Shown here: in pieces, positions 54,860 to 64,000 of the stretch | How positions within the stretch are numbered: position 1 is the first letter of the stretch | Layout of the letters: every line of letters begins with the position of its first letter | DNA from: Methylotuvimicrobium sp. KM2 | GTDB lineage: Bacteria; Pseudomonadota; Gammaproteobacteria; Methylococcales; Methylomonadaceae | Assembly (NCBI RefSeq): GCF_038051925.1 | Contig: NZ_CP150634.1 | Coordinates: 3,604,300 to 3,668,299 of the forward strand | Length of the DNA: 64,000 bases | Reading direction: 5' to 3' | Notes under the pieces: model-generated | The model's database searches: none | Seen by the model: the letters and a program-made list of their open reading frames with translations, nothing else | Told to the model about the DNA's origin: nothing | Made by a program: the position numbers and the translations under genes

Positions 54860-56035
54860 TTAACCTTTAACCTTATTAATAAACCGCGCCAAACGCGCCA
54901 TTGCTTCGCCTATTCTTTCAATCGACGTAGTATAAGCAAAGCGTATGAAACGCTCGGCTTGGTTAACACCAAAATCCTTGCCCGGCGTCACCGCAAGGCC
55001 TTCGGCTTCGAGTAAATCCAACGCGAAACGGTAACTGTCGTCGGTAAAACGCGAACAATCGGCATAAATATAAAATGCGCCGTCCGGCTTGGCCGGGAGA
55101 ATAAATCCCAAATCGTGCAGCTGTCCGTAGAGAAAATCTCTTCTTTTTTGAAACTCTAATCGGCGCTTTTCCAATTCTTCCAAAGTCGCGGTTTCAAATG
55201 CCGCCAATGCGGCATATTGCGAATGACTAGCCGTCGCGATAAAAATATTTTGCGCAAGCTTTTCGACAACATCCGCATAAGCTTCGGGCACGATCAACCA
55301 GCCGACCCGCCAACCGGTCATGCCGAAATATTTCGAAAAGCTGTTAATCACAAATACATCCGGACTGAACTGTAATGCGCTAACGGCATCGTTTCCGTCG
55401 TAAACCAGGCCATGATAAATTTCATCGGAATAAAACACGCCGTTACGCTCATGAACCGCCTCGATCGCTCGCCGCAAAACATCCGGAGCAATCACCGTAC
55501 CGGTCGGATTCGACGGCGAGGCAATTACCGCGCCTTTGCAGTCGCTCGACCAATGTTTTTCGATCAACGCCGAATTCAATTGAAAATCGCTGCACGCATC
55601 GACCGGAATCGTTTGCGCTCGTCCCCCCAAAAACTTAACGAAATTGCTATTGCACGGATAACAAGGATCGGCCATCAATATTTTTTCGCCGGCATTGAGA
55701 CTCGCGCCCAAGGCCAGCAAAAAGGCGCCCGAAGCCCCCGGCGTAATAAAAATTCGCCCGTTATCGACAGTCACGCCGTAGCGATCGCGATAAAATTTTG
55801 CAATGCTTGCCCGAAGCTCTGAAAGTCCGGCGGCAGGCGTGTATTTGACATTCCCCGCCTCAAGATAAGCAATGGATGCATCAGTGATGGTTCGCGGCGT
55901 CAAAAAGTCAGGCTCGCCAATCTCCATATGAATCACATCCCTGCCCTGCCGTTCTAATTCCTTGGCGCGCTCTAAAATTGCCATGACATAAAAAGCGCTA
56001 ATTGTTTCGGTTCGATCCGCCGGTTGTTTATTCAT
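54860..56035 (-). CDS. PLP-dependent class I/II aminotransferase
   Basis: 391 aa. MEIGEPDFLTPRTI, NPTG in ASPSNPTGTVI, DEIYHGLVYDG, and Schiff-base Lys in NSFSKYFGMTGWRVGW. Family includes aspartate/alanine/aromatic aminotransferases; substrate not assignable from motifs. Divergent from dksA, 112 bp apart. Confidence 0.9.
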   Translation of the reverse strand: MNKQPADRTETISAFYVMAILERAKELERQGRDVIHMEIGEPDFLTPRTITDASIAYLEAGNVKYTPAAGLSELRASIAKFYRDRYGVTVDNGRIFITPGASGAFLLALGASLNAGEKILMADPCYPCNSNFVKFLGGRAQTIPVDACSDFQLNSALIEKHWSSDCKGAVIASPSNPTGTVIAPDVLRRAIEAVHERNGVFYSDEIYHGLVYDGNDAVSALQFSPDVFVINSFSKYFGMTGWRVGWLIVPEAYADVVEKLAQNIFIATASHSQYAALAAFETATLEELEKRRLEFQKRRDFLYGQLHDLGFILPAKPDGAFYIYADCSRFTDDSYRFALDLLEAEGLAVTPGKDFGVNQAERFIRFAYTTSIERIGEAMARLARFINKVKG

Positions 56036-56147
56036 TTTTTCTTGGTTTATTACAAACCGATAAATAATATCAATAATTCTTGCTATGCGCTTCCCGTTCT
56101 GATAAAAATGCGCAGTTTTTTAATTGAATCTTCCCGGGAGTTAACGG

Positions 56148-56582
56148 ATGAGCGATAGTAATAAAACTGATTCCTCACCTTTCAGTTTTAAACCTTATCA
56201 AGAAAAAGAGGGCGAAGAGTATATGAACGAAGCCCAGCTTCGTCATTTCGAAAGCATTCTGAGAAAATGGAAAGCCAATCTAATGGAGGAAGTCGACCGA
56301 ACCGTGCATCATATGCAAGACGATGCCGCCAATTTTCCCGACCCTAACGATAGAGCGACGCAAGAGTCCGAGTTTAGCCTGGAATTAAGGACCCGCGACC
56401 GCGAACGCAAGCTGATTAGAAAAATCGATCAGGCGTTAAAGGATATTGAATCGGGCGATTACGGTTTTTGCGAGTCTTGCGGTATTGAAATCGGTATCCG
56501 CCGACTAGAGGCCCGTCCTACCGCAACGATGTGTATCGACTGTAAAACACTCGACGAAATTCGGGAAAAGCAAATGGGATAA
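56148..56582 (+). CDS. dksA: RNA polymerase-binding factor DksA
   Basis: 144 aa. Coiled-coil domain with [20 protein letters not shown] (the acidic tip DxxDxA) and C4 zinc finger [20 protein letters not shown] plus MCIDC. Potentiates ppGpp at rRNA and amino-acid promoters. Directly precedes gluQ, as in many gammaproteobacteria, here without an intergenic terminator. Confidence 0.95.
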   Translation: MSDSNKTDSSPFSFKPYQEKEGEEYMNEAQLRHFESILRKWKANLMEEVDRTVHHMQDDAANFPDPNDRATQESEFSLELRTRDRERKLIRKIDQALKDIESGDYGFCESCGIEIGIRRLEARPTATMCIDCKTLDEIREKQMG

Positions 56583-57529
56583 CCCCGGCTTTCAGCCTTC
56601 ACACCCGCTATATCGGCCGGTTCGCACCCTCGCCTTCCGGCCCGCTTCATCTTGGCTCTCTTTATGCAGCCTTGGCAAGTTTTCTCGACGCTCGAAATCA
56701 AAGAGGGCAATGGCTGGTTAGAATCGACGACATCGATAAGCCACGCAATGTCGCAGGCGCCGCCGAATCGATACTCAAGACATTGGAAAGGTTCGGTTTA
56801 ACCTGGGACGGCGATGTTTATTACCAAAGCCGCCACCTTGAACACTACCGCTACTACCTCGACCTATTAAAAGACCAAGAATTACTTTATCCGTGCCTCT
56901 GCAGCCGTAAATCGCTCACAGAGATAAAACATTCCGCAATTTATCCCGGATTGTGCCGACACCGAACTTTTCCGGAAAAATCGTCTCATGCCGTTCGCAT
57001 TAGGGTCGAGGCTATCCATTCGACATTCAATGATCGCTTGCAGGGCATGCAGTCCCAAAATCTCGCCACCCAACACGACGACTTTATCTTAAGAAGAAAA
57101 GATGCGATCTTCTCCTATCAATTCACGGTCGTCATCGACGATCATCTACAAGGCGTTACCGATATCGTTCGCGGTGTCGACCTGCTGGATTCGACGATCA
57201 AACAGGTCTATCTGCAACAAAAACTGGACTTTAAGCAACCGAGCTATATGCATGTTCCGTTGATTACCGACTCGAACGGCATCAAACTCAGCAAGCAATC
57301 GTTCGCACGACCTGTTGCTACCGACCATCCGTCGCGTGTTATATTTAGTTTACTGGAATTACTAAAGCAAGCGCCGCCGCAAGAACTGGCCGATGCCTCT
57401 TTATACGAAATGTTGGACTGGGCCATCAGCCATTGGCAACCCGGGCATTTATCAACGATGACCGCTATTTGCCCCGCCGCCGACCTTAATGCCTCTTGTA
57501 CGTCTAAAGAACCTAAGGACTCATCATGA
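56579..57529 (+). CDS. gluQ: glutamyl-Q tRNA(Asp) synthetase, no canonical start
   Basis: Homology begins [20 protein letters not shown] (codons from 56606), including the class I HIGH-like signature, and continues with [11 protein letters not shown], zinc ligands [10 protein letters not shown], and KLSKQ. The enzyme glutamylates queuosine of tRNA-Asp. In this frame there is no ATG, GTG or TTG between a stop at 56543-56545 and TTG 56672, which would delete the signature. The coordinate given uses an ATA overlapping the dksA stop as a provisional start. Ends with an ATGA overlap to acs. Confidence 0.75.
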   Translation: MTPAFSLHTRYIGRFAPSPSGPLHLGSLYAALASFLDARNQRGQWLVRIDDIDKPRNVAGAAESILKTLERFGLTWDGDVYYQSRHLEHYRYYLDLLKDQELLYPCLCSRKSLTEIKHSAIYPGLCRHRTFPEKSSHAVRIRVEAIHSTFNDRLQGMQSQNLATQHDDFILRRKDAIFSYQFTVVIDDHLQGVTDIVRGVDLLDSTIKQVYLQQKLDFKQPSYMHVPLITDSNGIKLSKQSFARPVATDHPSRVIFSLLELLKQAPPQELADASLYEMLDWAISHWQPGHLSTMTAICPAADLNASCTSKEPKDSS

Positions 57530-59463
57530 CTGAAGTGAAAACCTATCCTGTCGATCCCAAACTGTCAGCCCGGGCTCACATTACACCGGAACGCTATGAA
57601 ACACTTTATCGACAATCGATCGATGAACCGGAATCCTTTTGGGCAGAACAAGCAGAACAATTTCTCGACTGGTTCAAGCCTTGGGATAAAGTCATGGATT
57701 ACGACTATTCGAAAGGCTACATCCGCTGGTTCGAAGGCGGCGAACTCAATGTCAGCTACAATTGCTTGGACCGGCATTTAGCCACACGAGGCGACCAAAC
57801 TGCAATTATCTGGGAGGGCGATGATCCGGCTCAAGACAAAAAAATCAGTTACCGTGAATTGCACCGAGAAGTTTGTAAATTCGCCAATGTTCTAAAAAGC
57901 CAAGGCGTCAAGAAAGGCGACCGGGTCTGTATTTACCTGCCGATGATCGTTGAAGCCGCTGTCGTCACCCTGGCCTGCGCCCGAATCGGCGCAGTCCACT
58001 CCATCGTATTCGGCGGTTTTTCGGCCGAATCTTTACGCGACCGCATACAAGACGCCGACTGCCACACTGTTATCTGCGCCGATGAAGGCCTTCGCGGCGG
58101 CAAGAAGATACCGCTCAAAACCAGTGTCGACCAAGCGGTTTCTCACTGCCCGAATGTCAAAACTGTCATCGTCATCAAAAACACCGGGAATGACATTCCG
58201 TGGACACCTAAACGCGATATTTGGTATCACGATGCGATGAAAACCGCATCGGACGATTGTCCGCCCGAAACCCTATCTGCCGAAGACCCATTATTCATTC
58301 TTTACACATCGGGCTCTACCGGTAAACCGAAGGGCCTACTGCACACCACGGGCGGTTATTTATTATTCGCCGCTATGACGCATAAATACGTATTCGATTA
58401 TCACGACGGCGATATTTATTGGTGCACCGCCGATATCGGCTGGGTCACCGGCCATTCTTATATCATTTACGGACCGCTCTGCAACGGCGCGACGACTTTG
58501 ATGTTCGAAGGTATTCCGACCTACCCCGAGCCCGACCGTTTTTGGCGCATCGTCGATAAACACCAAGTCAATATTTTCTATACCGCACCGACTGCAATTC
58601 GCGCCTTGATGGCGCAAGGCAACGACTTTGTCACTCGCACCGACCGCAGCAGTTTAAGAATCCTCGGCACGGTCGGCGAACCGATCAACCCCGAAGCCTG
58701 GGAATGGTATTATCACATCGTCGGCAACGAACGCTGCCCTATCATGGATACTTGGTGGCAAACCGAAACCGGGGGCATTTTGATCACGCCGCTGCCCGGC
58801 GCCATTGCATTGAAACCGGGCTCGGCGACACTACCGTTCTTCGGCGTTAAACCGGAAATTCTTGACAATGCCGGTAATGTACTTGAAGGCGAAGCAGAGG
58901 GAGTTCTAGTATTGAGCCACCCGTGGCCGGGTCAGGCCAGAAGTATTTACGGCGATCACAACCGTTTTATCGACACCTATTTTAAAAATTTTCCGGGCTA
59001 TTATTTTGCCGGCGACGGCGCTCGCCGCGACAGGGACGGTTATTACTGGATTACCGGTCGTGTCGATGACGTAATTAATGTTTCGGGCCATCGCATGGGG
59101 ACCGCGGAAGTCGAAAGTGCGCTGGTCTTGCATGAAGACGTCGCCGAAGCCGCCGTGGTGGGCTACCCGCATCCTATCAAGGGCCAGGGCATTTATGCTT
59201 ATGTCACGCTCAATTCCGGCGTTCACGCGAGCGAAGCTCTCAAACAGGAATTGGTCGATCTGGTCAGAAAAGAAATCGGAGCGATCGCCCACCCCGATAT
59301 CATTCAGTGGGCGCCGGGCCTTCCGAAAACGCGCTCAGGAAAAATCATGCGGCGTATTTTAAGAAAAGTCGCCTCGAACGAAATCGACAGCCTGGGCGAT
59401 ACCTCGACGCTGGCAGACCCATCGGTTGTAGATGAAATCATCGATCACAGAGCCAATAAATAA
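57526..59463 (+). CDS. acs: acetyl-CoA synthetase
   Basis: 645 aa. AMP-binding [42 protein letters not shown], and acetylatable Lys in [11 protein letters not shown]. Activates acetate to acetyl-CoA via acetyl-AMP. Overlaps gluQ by 4 bp. With xfp and ackA in the same region it would allow acetate recycling. Confidence 0.97.
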   Translation: MTEVKTYPVDPKLSARAHITPERYETLYRQSIDEPESFWAEQAEQFLDWFKPWDKVMDYDYSKGYIRWFEGGELNVSYNCLDRHLATRGDQTAIIWEGDDPAQDKKISYRELHREVCKFANVLKSQGVKKGDRVCIYLPMIVEAAVVTLACARIGAVHSIVFGGFSAESLRDRIQDADCHTVICADEGLRGGKKIPLKTSVDQAVSHCPNVKTVIVIKNTGNDIPWTPKRDIWYHDAMKTASDDCPPETLSAEDPLFILYTSGSTGKPKGLLHTTGGYLLFAAMTHKYVFDYHDGDIYWCTADIGWVTGHSYIIYGPLCNGATTLMFEGIPTYPEPDRFWRIVDKHQVNIFYTAPTAIRALMAQGNDFVTRTDRSSLRILGTVGEPINPEAWEWYYHIVGNERCPIMDTWWQTETGGILITPLPGAIALKPGSATLPFFGVKPEILDNAGNVLEGEAEGVLVLSHPWPGQARSIYGDHNRFIDTYFKNFPGYYFAGDGARRDRDGYYWITGRVDDVINVSGHRMGTAEVESALVLHEDVAEAAVVGYPHPIKGQGIYAYVTLNSGVHASEALKQELVDLVRKEIGAIAHPDIIQWAPGLPKTRSGKIMRRILRKVASNEIDSLGDTSTLADPSVVDEIIDHRANK

Positions 59464-59662
59464 CGACGACTTTTCGATCGAAAAACCGTCAAAAAATAAA
59501 TGGTGAGTCAATTTTTGATTCTTAAGGAATAGAAACAACCCATCGGCATTTTTCTAAATTCACAGCCGCTATGGCAAATTGCCCGCTTTCAACTTAAAAT
59601 GTAAATTATTTTCACATTGACTCTTCACGGATAAACCGTGGAATATAAATAACGGATCATTG

Positions 59663-60571
59663 ATGACTGACTATAAACTCACCCACCTCAAGCAGCTCGA
59701 AGCCGAAAGTATTCATATCATCCGTGAAGTCGCGGCAGAATTCGAACGACCTGTCATGCTGTATTCGATCGGCAAGGATTCGGCCGTCATGCTGCAATTG
59801 GCGATGAAAGCCTTTTATCCCGGCAAACCGCCTTTTCCATTGATGCATATCGATACTACCTGGAAATTCCGGGAAATGATCGAGTTTCGCGACAAATTAG
59901 CGAAAGATTTAGGCCTGGAGTTACTGGTTCACATCAATCAGGATGGCGTCGAACAAGGCATCGGACCTTTCACACACGGCAGCAAAAAGCACACTGAAGT
60001 GATGAAAACCGATTCGCTCAAACAAGCACTCAATAAATACAAGTTTGACGCGGCATTCGGCGGCGCTCGCCGCGACGAAGAAAAATCCCGCGCCAAGGAA
60101 CGCGTCTATTCGTTCCGCGACAAAAACCATAGTTGGGATCCGAAAAATCAAAGACCCGAACTTTGGAACATCTATAACGGCAGGATCGACAAAGGCGAAA
60201 GCATCCGGGTATTCCCACTGTCCAACTGGACCGAACTCGATGTTTGGCAATACATTCATCTCGAGAACATCCCGATCGTACCGCTCTATTTCGCCAAGGA
60301 ACGCCCTGTCGTCAACAAAGACGGCATGCTGATCATGGTAGACGACAACCGCATGCCGATAGGGCCTGAAGACAAAGTCGAAATGAAAATGGTCCGTTTT
60401 AGAACCTTAGGCTGCTATCCCTTGACCGGCGCAGTCGAATCAACCGCGACAACGCTACCCGAAATCATTCAGGAAATGTTGTTGACGACCAGTTCCGAAC
60501 GTCAAGGACGGCTGATAGACTTCGACCAAGCCGGCTCGATGGAACAAAAAAAGCGAGAAGGATATTTTTAA
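59663..60571 (+). CDS. cysD: sulfate adenylyltransferase subunit 2
   Basis: 302 aa from ATG 59663 (an overlapping TTG at 59660 is less likely). PP-loop [35 protein letters not shown]. With CysN makes APS from sulfate and ATP. cysN follows but is separated by a four-helix-bundle gene. Confidence 0.96.
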   Translation: MTDYKLTHLKQLEAESIHIIREVAAEFERPVMLYSIGKDSAVMLQLAMKAFYPGKPPFPLMHIDTTWKFREMIEFRDKLAKDLGLELLVHINQDGVEQGIGPFTHGSKKHTEVMKTDSLKQALNKYKFDAAFGGARRDEEKSRAKERVYSFRDKNHSWDPKNQRPELWNIYNGRIDKGESIRVFPLSNWTELDVWQYIHLENIPIVPLYFAKERPVVNKDGMLIMVDDNRMPIGPEDKVEMKMVRFRTLGCYPLTGAVESTATTLPEIIQEMLLTTSSERQGRLIDFDQAGSMEQKKREGYF

Positions 60572-60623
60572 ACATAGTTGAAAGACGAAAGACACAAGAC
60601 GAAAGATAGCGCGCTTCGAGGAT

Positions 60624-60950
60624 ATGGAAGTTTGGCAAAGGTCATCGCGTCTTTGTGTCTCAATTTATAAAGAGTTGACAAGCTGTAGGGATTTTGCGTT
60701 CAAGGACCAGATCACTCGATCTAGCTTATCTATTCCAAGCAATATTGCCGAAGGATTTGAAAGAGGAAGTGCAAAGGGTTCAACCAAATTCTATTTTTAC
60801 GCTAAAGGTTCTTGCGGCGAGTTGCGAACTCAAATTTACATTGGCATCAAGATTGGCTACATCGAAAAAGATAAAGGATTGATTTGGAAGGACGAAGCCG
60901 AACAAATTTCAAGAATGTTGGCCGCCCTAATTAAATCGCGAAACCCATAA
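60624..60950 (+). CDS. four-helix bundle protein (S23/IVS-type)
   Basis: 108 aa. [20 protein letters not shown] ... [20 protein letters not shown] ... [10 protein letters not shown] is the TIGR02436/S23 pattern found in 23S rRNA intervening sequences and scattered genomic copies. Function unknown, perhaps nucleic-acid binding. Flanked by AGACGAAAGA-rich sequence upstream (60580-60608) and its reverse-type TCTTTCCTCTTTTATCTTTC downstream (60956-60975), which could pair. Inserted between cysD and cysN. Confidence 0.88.
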   Translation: MEVWQRSSRLCVSIYKELTSCRDFAFKDQITRSSLSIPSNIAEGFERGSAKGSTKFYFYAKGSCGELRTQIYIGIKIGYIEKDKGLIWKDEAEQISRMLAALIKSRNP

Positions 60951-61017
60951 TTTCATCTTTCCTCTTTTATCTTTCGCCTATCTTAACTACCGATTTAACT
61001 CTAATCCGGAACTTCCC

Positions 61018-62652
61018 ATGTCCCACCAATCAGAACTCATCAGCACCGATATCAACGCCTATTTGGCCCAACATGAACGCAAGGAGTTATTGCGTTTTTT
61101 AACCTGCGGCAATGTCGATGACGGCAAAAGCACGCTGATCGGCCGCTTGTTGCACGACTCGAAAATGATCTACGAAGATCAACTGGCCGCGGTCAAAGCG
61201 GACAGCGTCAAATCAGGCACCACTGGCGCCGGACAGATCGATTTAGCCTTGCTGGTCGACGGCTTGCAGGCCGAACGCGAACAAGGCATCACGATCGATG
61301 TCGCATACCGTTATTTCTCCACCTCGACGCGGAAATTCATCATCGCCGACACGCCGGGGCACGAGCAATACACGCGCAACATGGCGACCGGCGCATCGAC
61401 CTGCGATTTGGCGATTATTTTGATCGATGCCCGCTATGGCGTGCAAACGCAAACCAAACGTCACAGTTTCATCGTTTCGCTGCTCGGCATCAAACGGATT
61501 ATCGTCGCTGTCAACAAAATGGACCTGATCGAATTCAGCGAAGAGAAATTCAATCAAATCAAAGAAGATTATCTGAATTTCGTCAAAGCCTTGGATCTGC
61601 ACGATATACGCTTCATTCCAATTTCGGCGCTGAACGGCGACAATGTCGTCAACCCCAGCGAAAGCATGCCGTGGTATACCGGCAAACCGATGATGGAAAC
61701 CTTGAACACGATCGAAATCGCCTCCGATCGCAACTATAGCGACCCGCGTTTCCCGGTGCAATACGTCAATCGACCCAATTTAGACTTCCGCGGTTTCTGC
61801 GGCACTGTTGCATCCGGAGTTTTCCACAAAGGCGATCGTATTACCGCGCTTCCTTCCGGAAAATCCAGCAAAATCAAATCCATCGTGACTTACGACGGCG
61901 AACTGGAACAAGTCTTCCCGCCGATGGCCGTTACCTTGACGCTCGAGGATGAAATCGACATCAGTCGTGGCGACATGATCATCGGCAAACAGACGGACTC
62001 ACCAACCGTCGCCGACAAATTTAAAGCGATGATCGTCTGGATGACCGAAAAAGCTCTGACACCGGGCCGGCAATACATTATCAAGCTCGCGACTCGAACC
62101 GCTTCGGGATCGATATCGATGATTCATCACCGAGTCGATGTCAACACGCTGGAACATCACGATGCAAGCGAGCTCAATCTCAATGAAATCGGTCTATGCA
62201 CGGTCAACCTGAACGCGCCGGTCGTCTTCGACCCATACAAACGCAGCAAAGGCACCGGCTCGTTCATCGTCATCGACCGGCTAAGCAATGTCACGGTCGG
62301 CGCCGGCATGATCACCGATAATGCCGATGAATTCAATCTGCAACCGGTTTCGCCGGAAGACCGCGCTGCACGATTCGGACAAAAAGCCACGGTCATTTTA
62401 TTAAAAGGCCATAAGGCACATGAAACGGCCTATTTGTTGGAAAGAAAGCTATTCGACAATGGTCATGCCGCAACGGTCGTCGAAACGCTGTTCAGCGAAC
62501 CGGAAGAATTCGCTCAACTCATTAATAATGCCGGATTGATCGCTCTATGCGTCGGTTTGAATTACGAAGCTGCCGACATTGAATTCGATAGCGAGGCCGA
62601 CTCGATCGATGACATCTATGCCGCATTAAAATCCGAAAAAGTTATATTTTAA
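61018..62652 (+). CDS. cysN: sulfate adenylyltransferase subunit 1 with vestigial APS-kinase-like tail
   Basis: 544 aa. GTPase: [10 protein letters not shown] (31-40), [18 protein letters not shown]; then EF-Tu-like domains 2 and 3. This normally ends near residue 455-475. Residues 456-544 look like a degenerate Cys[21 protein letters not shown] where the P-loop GLSGSGKST should be, and [20 protein letters not shown] matching the CysC helix region. The tail lacks the P-loop and cannot be an active APS kinase. Confidence 0.93.
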   Translation: MSHQSELISTDINAYLAQHERKELLRFLTCGNVDDGKSTLIGRLLHDSKMIYEDQLAAVKADSVKSGTTGAGQIDLALLVDGLQAEREQGITIDVAYRYFSTSTRKFIIADTPGHEQYTRNMATGASTCDLAIILIDARYGVQTQTKRHSFIVSLLGIKRIIVAVNKMDLIEFSEEKFNQIKEDYLNFVKALDLHDIRFIPISALNGDNVVNPSESMPWYTGKPMMETLNTIEIASDRNYSDPRFPVQYVNRPNLDFRGFCGTVASGVFHKGDRITALPSGKSSKIKSIVTYDGELEQVFPPMAVTLTLEDEIDISRGDMIIGKQTDSPTVADKFKAMIVWMTEKALTPGRQYIIKLATRTASGSISMIHHRVDVNTLEHHDASELNLNEIGLCTVNLNAPVVFDPYKRSKGTGSFIVIDRLSNVTVGAGMITDNADEFNLQPVSPEDRAARFGQKATVILLKGHKAHETAYLLERKLFDNGHAATVVETLFSEPEEFAQLINNAGLIALCVGLNYEAADIEFDSEADSIDDIYAALKSEKVIF

Positions 62653-62670
62653 TGCCATAATAAGCGCTTG

Positions 62671-63684
62671 ATGACTATCAACCTATCCGTAGAACAAGTA
62701 TTTGCCTGGGCTGCTTCGCTAACCGAGCAGCCCGATTATCAGGCGCTGACACACCAGTTCCTGGATATTCTGCTTGAAATACCTGGGGTGAAGAAAGCCG
62801 CGGCTTATGAGATTTACAACCGGAGCCGAAAAAAGACCGGCGAAGCCGTAGCACCTTGCGAACAATTGGTGAGACGCTTCCCATTGGATTTTACTCGTGA
62901 CGAAAGCAACGATCATAACGACTTAATCAACATCCTCGACAACGACTCACGCGTCATCCCAAAAATGTCCGATGCCAACGGGCGCTTTCGCCAAGTCTAT
63001 CTCTCGCTCAAAGAAACGAAAGGCCCCGATCGCGCGATTGCCTTAGACGGCCTTTTCGACCGGCAAACGATAGAATTATTCCGTCAACTCCTTTCGATAT
63101 TTAGAAACCAAGTAATATTGCACGACAGCAAGGAACGCGACGTATTGACCAAGTTGCCTAACCGCCAATCGTTCGATACCCGTCTATTGCAAGTTTGCGA
63201 ACATTATTTGAAATACCCGGTCACCGATACAAACCATCAAAAAAGCTCCTGGATTGCCTTGCTCGACATCGATCACTTCAAGCGAGTCAACGATGACTTC
63301 GGCCATTTATACGGCGACGAAGTCCTCTTGATTTTCAGCCAGCTGATGGAAAAATGTTTTCGCTATAACGACTTTTTATTTCGCTTCGGCGGCGAAGAAT
63401 TCGTCGTCATTCTCAACCTCACCGATATGGCAGGTGCCGAGCACACGTTTAACCGATTTCGCGAAACGGTCGCCAACCATAACTTTCCGACGGTAGGACG
63501 CATTACAGTCAGCATCGGCATTACCCATATCGATAGCATGTGTATGCCGACAACGCTACTCGATCGCGCCGACAAAGCACTGTATTACGCCAAGGAAAAC
63601 GGAAGAAATAGGGCCGTGATCTACGAAAACACCGATACGCTCATCAAAAACGCCGGCGAAAACGAAGACATTGAGCTATTTTAA
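62671..63684 (+). CDS. diguanylate cyclase (GGDEF domain)
   Basis: 337 aa from ATG 62671. N-terminal about 150 residues form an unassigned sensory/helical domain with no membrane segment. GGDEF domain at about 165-325: [34 protein letters not shown], active site FGGEEF. The RYND motif five residues before GGEEF is a standard RxxD inhibitory site. Makes c-di-GMP from GTP in the cytoplasm. 18 bp after cysN, so probably cotranscribed. Confidence 0.93.
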   Translation: MTINLSVEQVFAWAASLTEQPDYQALTHQFLDILLEIPGVKKAAAYEIYNRSRKKTGEAVAPCEQLVRRFPLDFTRDESNDHNDLINILDNDSRVIPKMSDANGRFRQVYLSLKETKGPDRAIALDGLFDRQTIELFRQLLSIFRNQVILHDSKERDVLTKLPNRQSFDTRLLQVCEHYLKYPVTDTNHQKSSWIALLDIDHFKRVNDDFGHLYGDEVLLIFSQLMEKCFRYNDFLFRFGGEEFVVILNLTDMAGAEHTFNRFRETVANHNFPTVGRITVSIGITHIDSMCMPTTLLDRADKALYYAKENGRNRAVIYENTDTLIKNAGENEDIELF

Positions 63685-64000
63685 TAACTCAACGCCTTAT
63701 CAATCTCATTGCAAAAAAGAGACAGGAATCGCATTTTTTGATAATAACCCCAAAAAACGATGACATGGCAATCGCTTCCCAAACAAAAAGCGCTAAAATG
63801 CCGAAAAACTTTATCCAATAGGAATGGGTAATAGGTATAAAACCCGAGCGCTGCCTTACCCACCTCACGCCCAACAAGGCCCTGTAGACATCATAATGAA
63901 ATAAACGACCTCGTTTTAGTTATTATTAGTCAATTTCTTAAGTTATATTATTACTTCATTAAAGACTAGGGATCACTATTTTTCCTTAGCCCAATCAAAT
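63685..64000. other. window end, no gene recognised
   Basis: 316 bp of AT-rich sequence; short open frames on the minus strand have no protein-like features. Nothing else identified. Confidence 0.4.

Overview
The window looks like a chromosomal segment of a gammaproteobacterial, probably halotolerant, methanotroph of the Methylomicrobium/Methylotuvimicrobium type. This is an inference from gene content: phosphoketolase (xfp) next to acetate kinase (ackA), a GH13 sugar phosphorylase beside a SemiSWEET, and recA-recX-alaS-lysC-csrA in typical gammaproteobacterial order. No rRNA or marker phylogeny is available to prove it.

1-15.4 kb is accessory DNA. It holds part of an integrating conjugative element (ICE) of the PFGI-1/SPI-7 class on the minus strand: pilL, a TIGR03759 protein, a lytic transglycosylase, a lysozyme-like/TIGR03758 fusion, a TIGR03765 protein, traD and the start of a TIGR03747 gene. 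Between the fusion gene and the TIGR03765-traD pair sits an AT-rich plus-strand cargo of two overlapping genes: a calcineurin-like metallophosphoesterase and an Hsp90-like GHKL ATPase. This is a candidate anti-phage or stress system that I cannot match to a named one. A single-ORF IS66-family element and an unassigned gene follow.

15.47-30.43 kb is an integrated element bounded by a 49-bp repeat of the 3' part of tRNA-Asn. All its genes are on the plus strand: tyrosine integrase, HTH proteins, DUF3102-like protein, SF2 helicase, P4-type zinc-ribbon/Toprim primase, a phage structural-looking protein, a long protein with a GH19 lysin domain, a terminase small subunit-like protein (no large subunit), AlpA, Rha and BRO-N-like proteins, and a replication-initiator-like protein. 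A leader region contains three mutually complementary segments arranged like seqA-seqB-seqC of satellite phage P4. I read the element as a P4/PICI-like phage satellite. It also has a palindrome array after the terminase gene, integrase arm-type repeats near both ends, an 11-bp G-tract array and iteron-like repeats.

30.35-64 kb is core chromosome: tRNA-Asn, tRNA-Arg and tRNA-Ser; csrA-lysC-alaS-recX-recA; lpxB with gnnB and gnnA (2,3-diamino-glucose lipid A precursors); xfp and ackA; an SDR/TauE/persulfide-dioxygenase-like operon; the GH13 phosphorylase; SemiSWEET; fbp; bcp; an aminotransferase; dksA-gluQ-acs; cysD and cysN separated by a four-helix-bundle (S23-like) gene; and a diguanylate cyclase. 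Xfp-AckA-Acs can together convert sugar phosphates to acetyl-P, acetate and acetyl-CoA.

The intergenic spaces of the core are crowded with several families of small inverted-repeat elements, some nested in one another. One 445-bp element has IS66-like ends and a perfect 8-bp target duplication.
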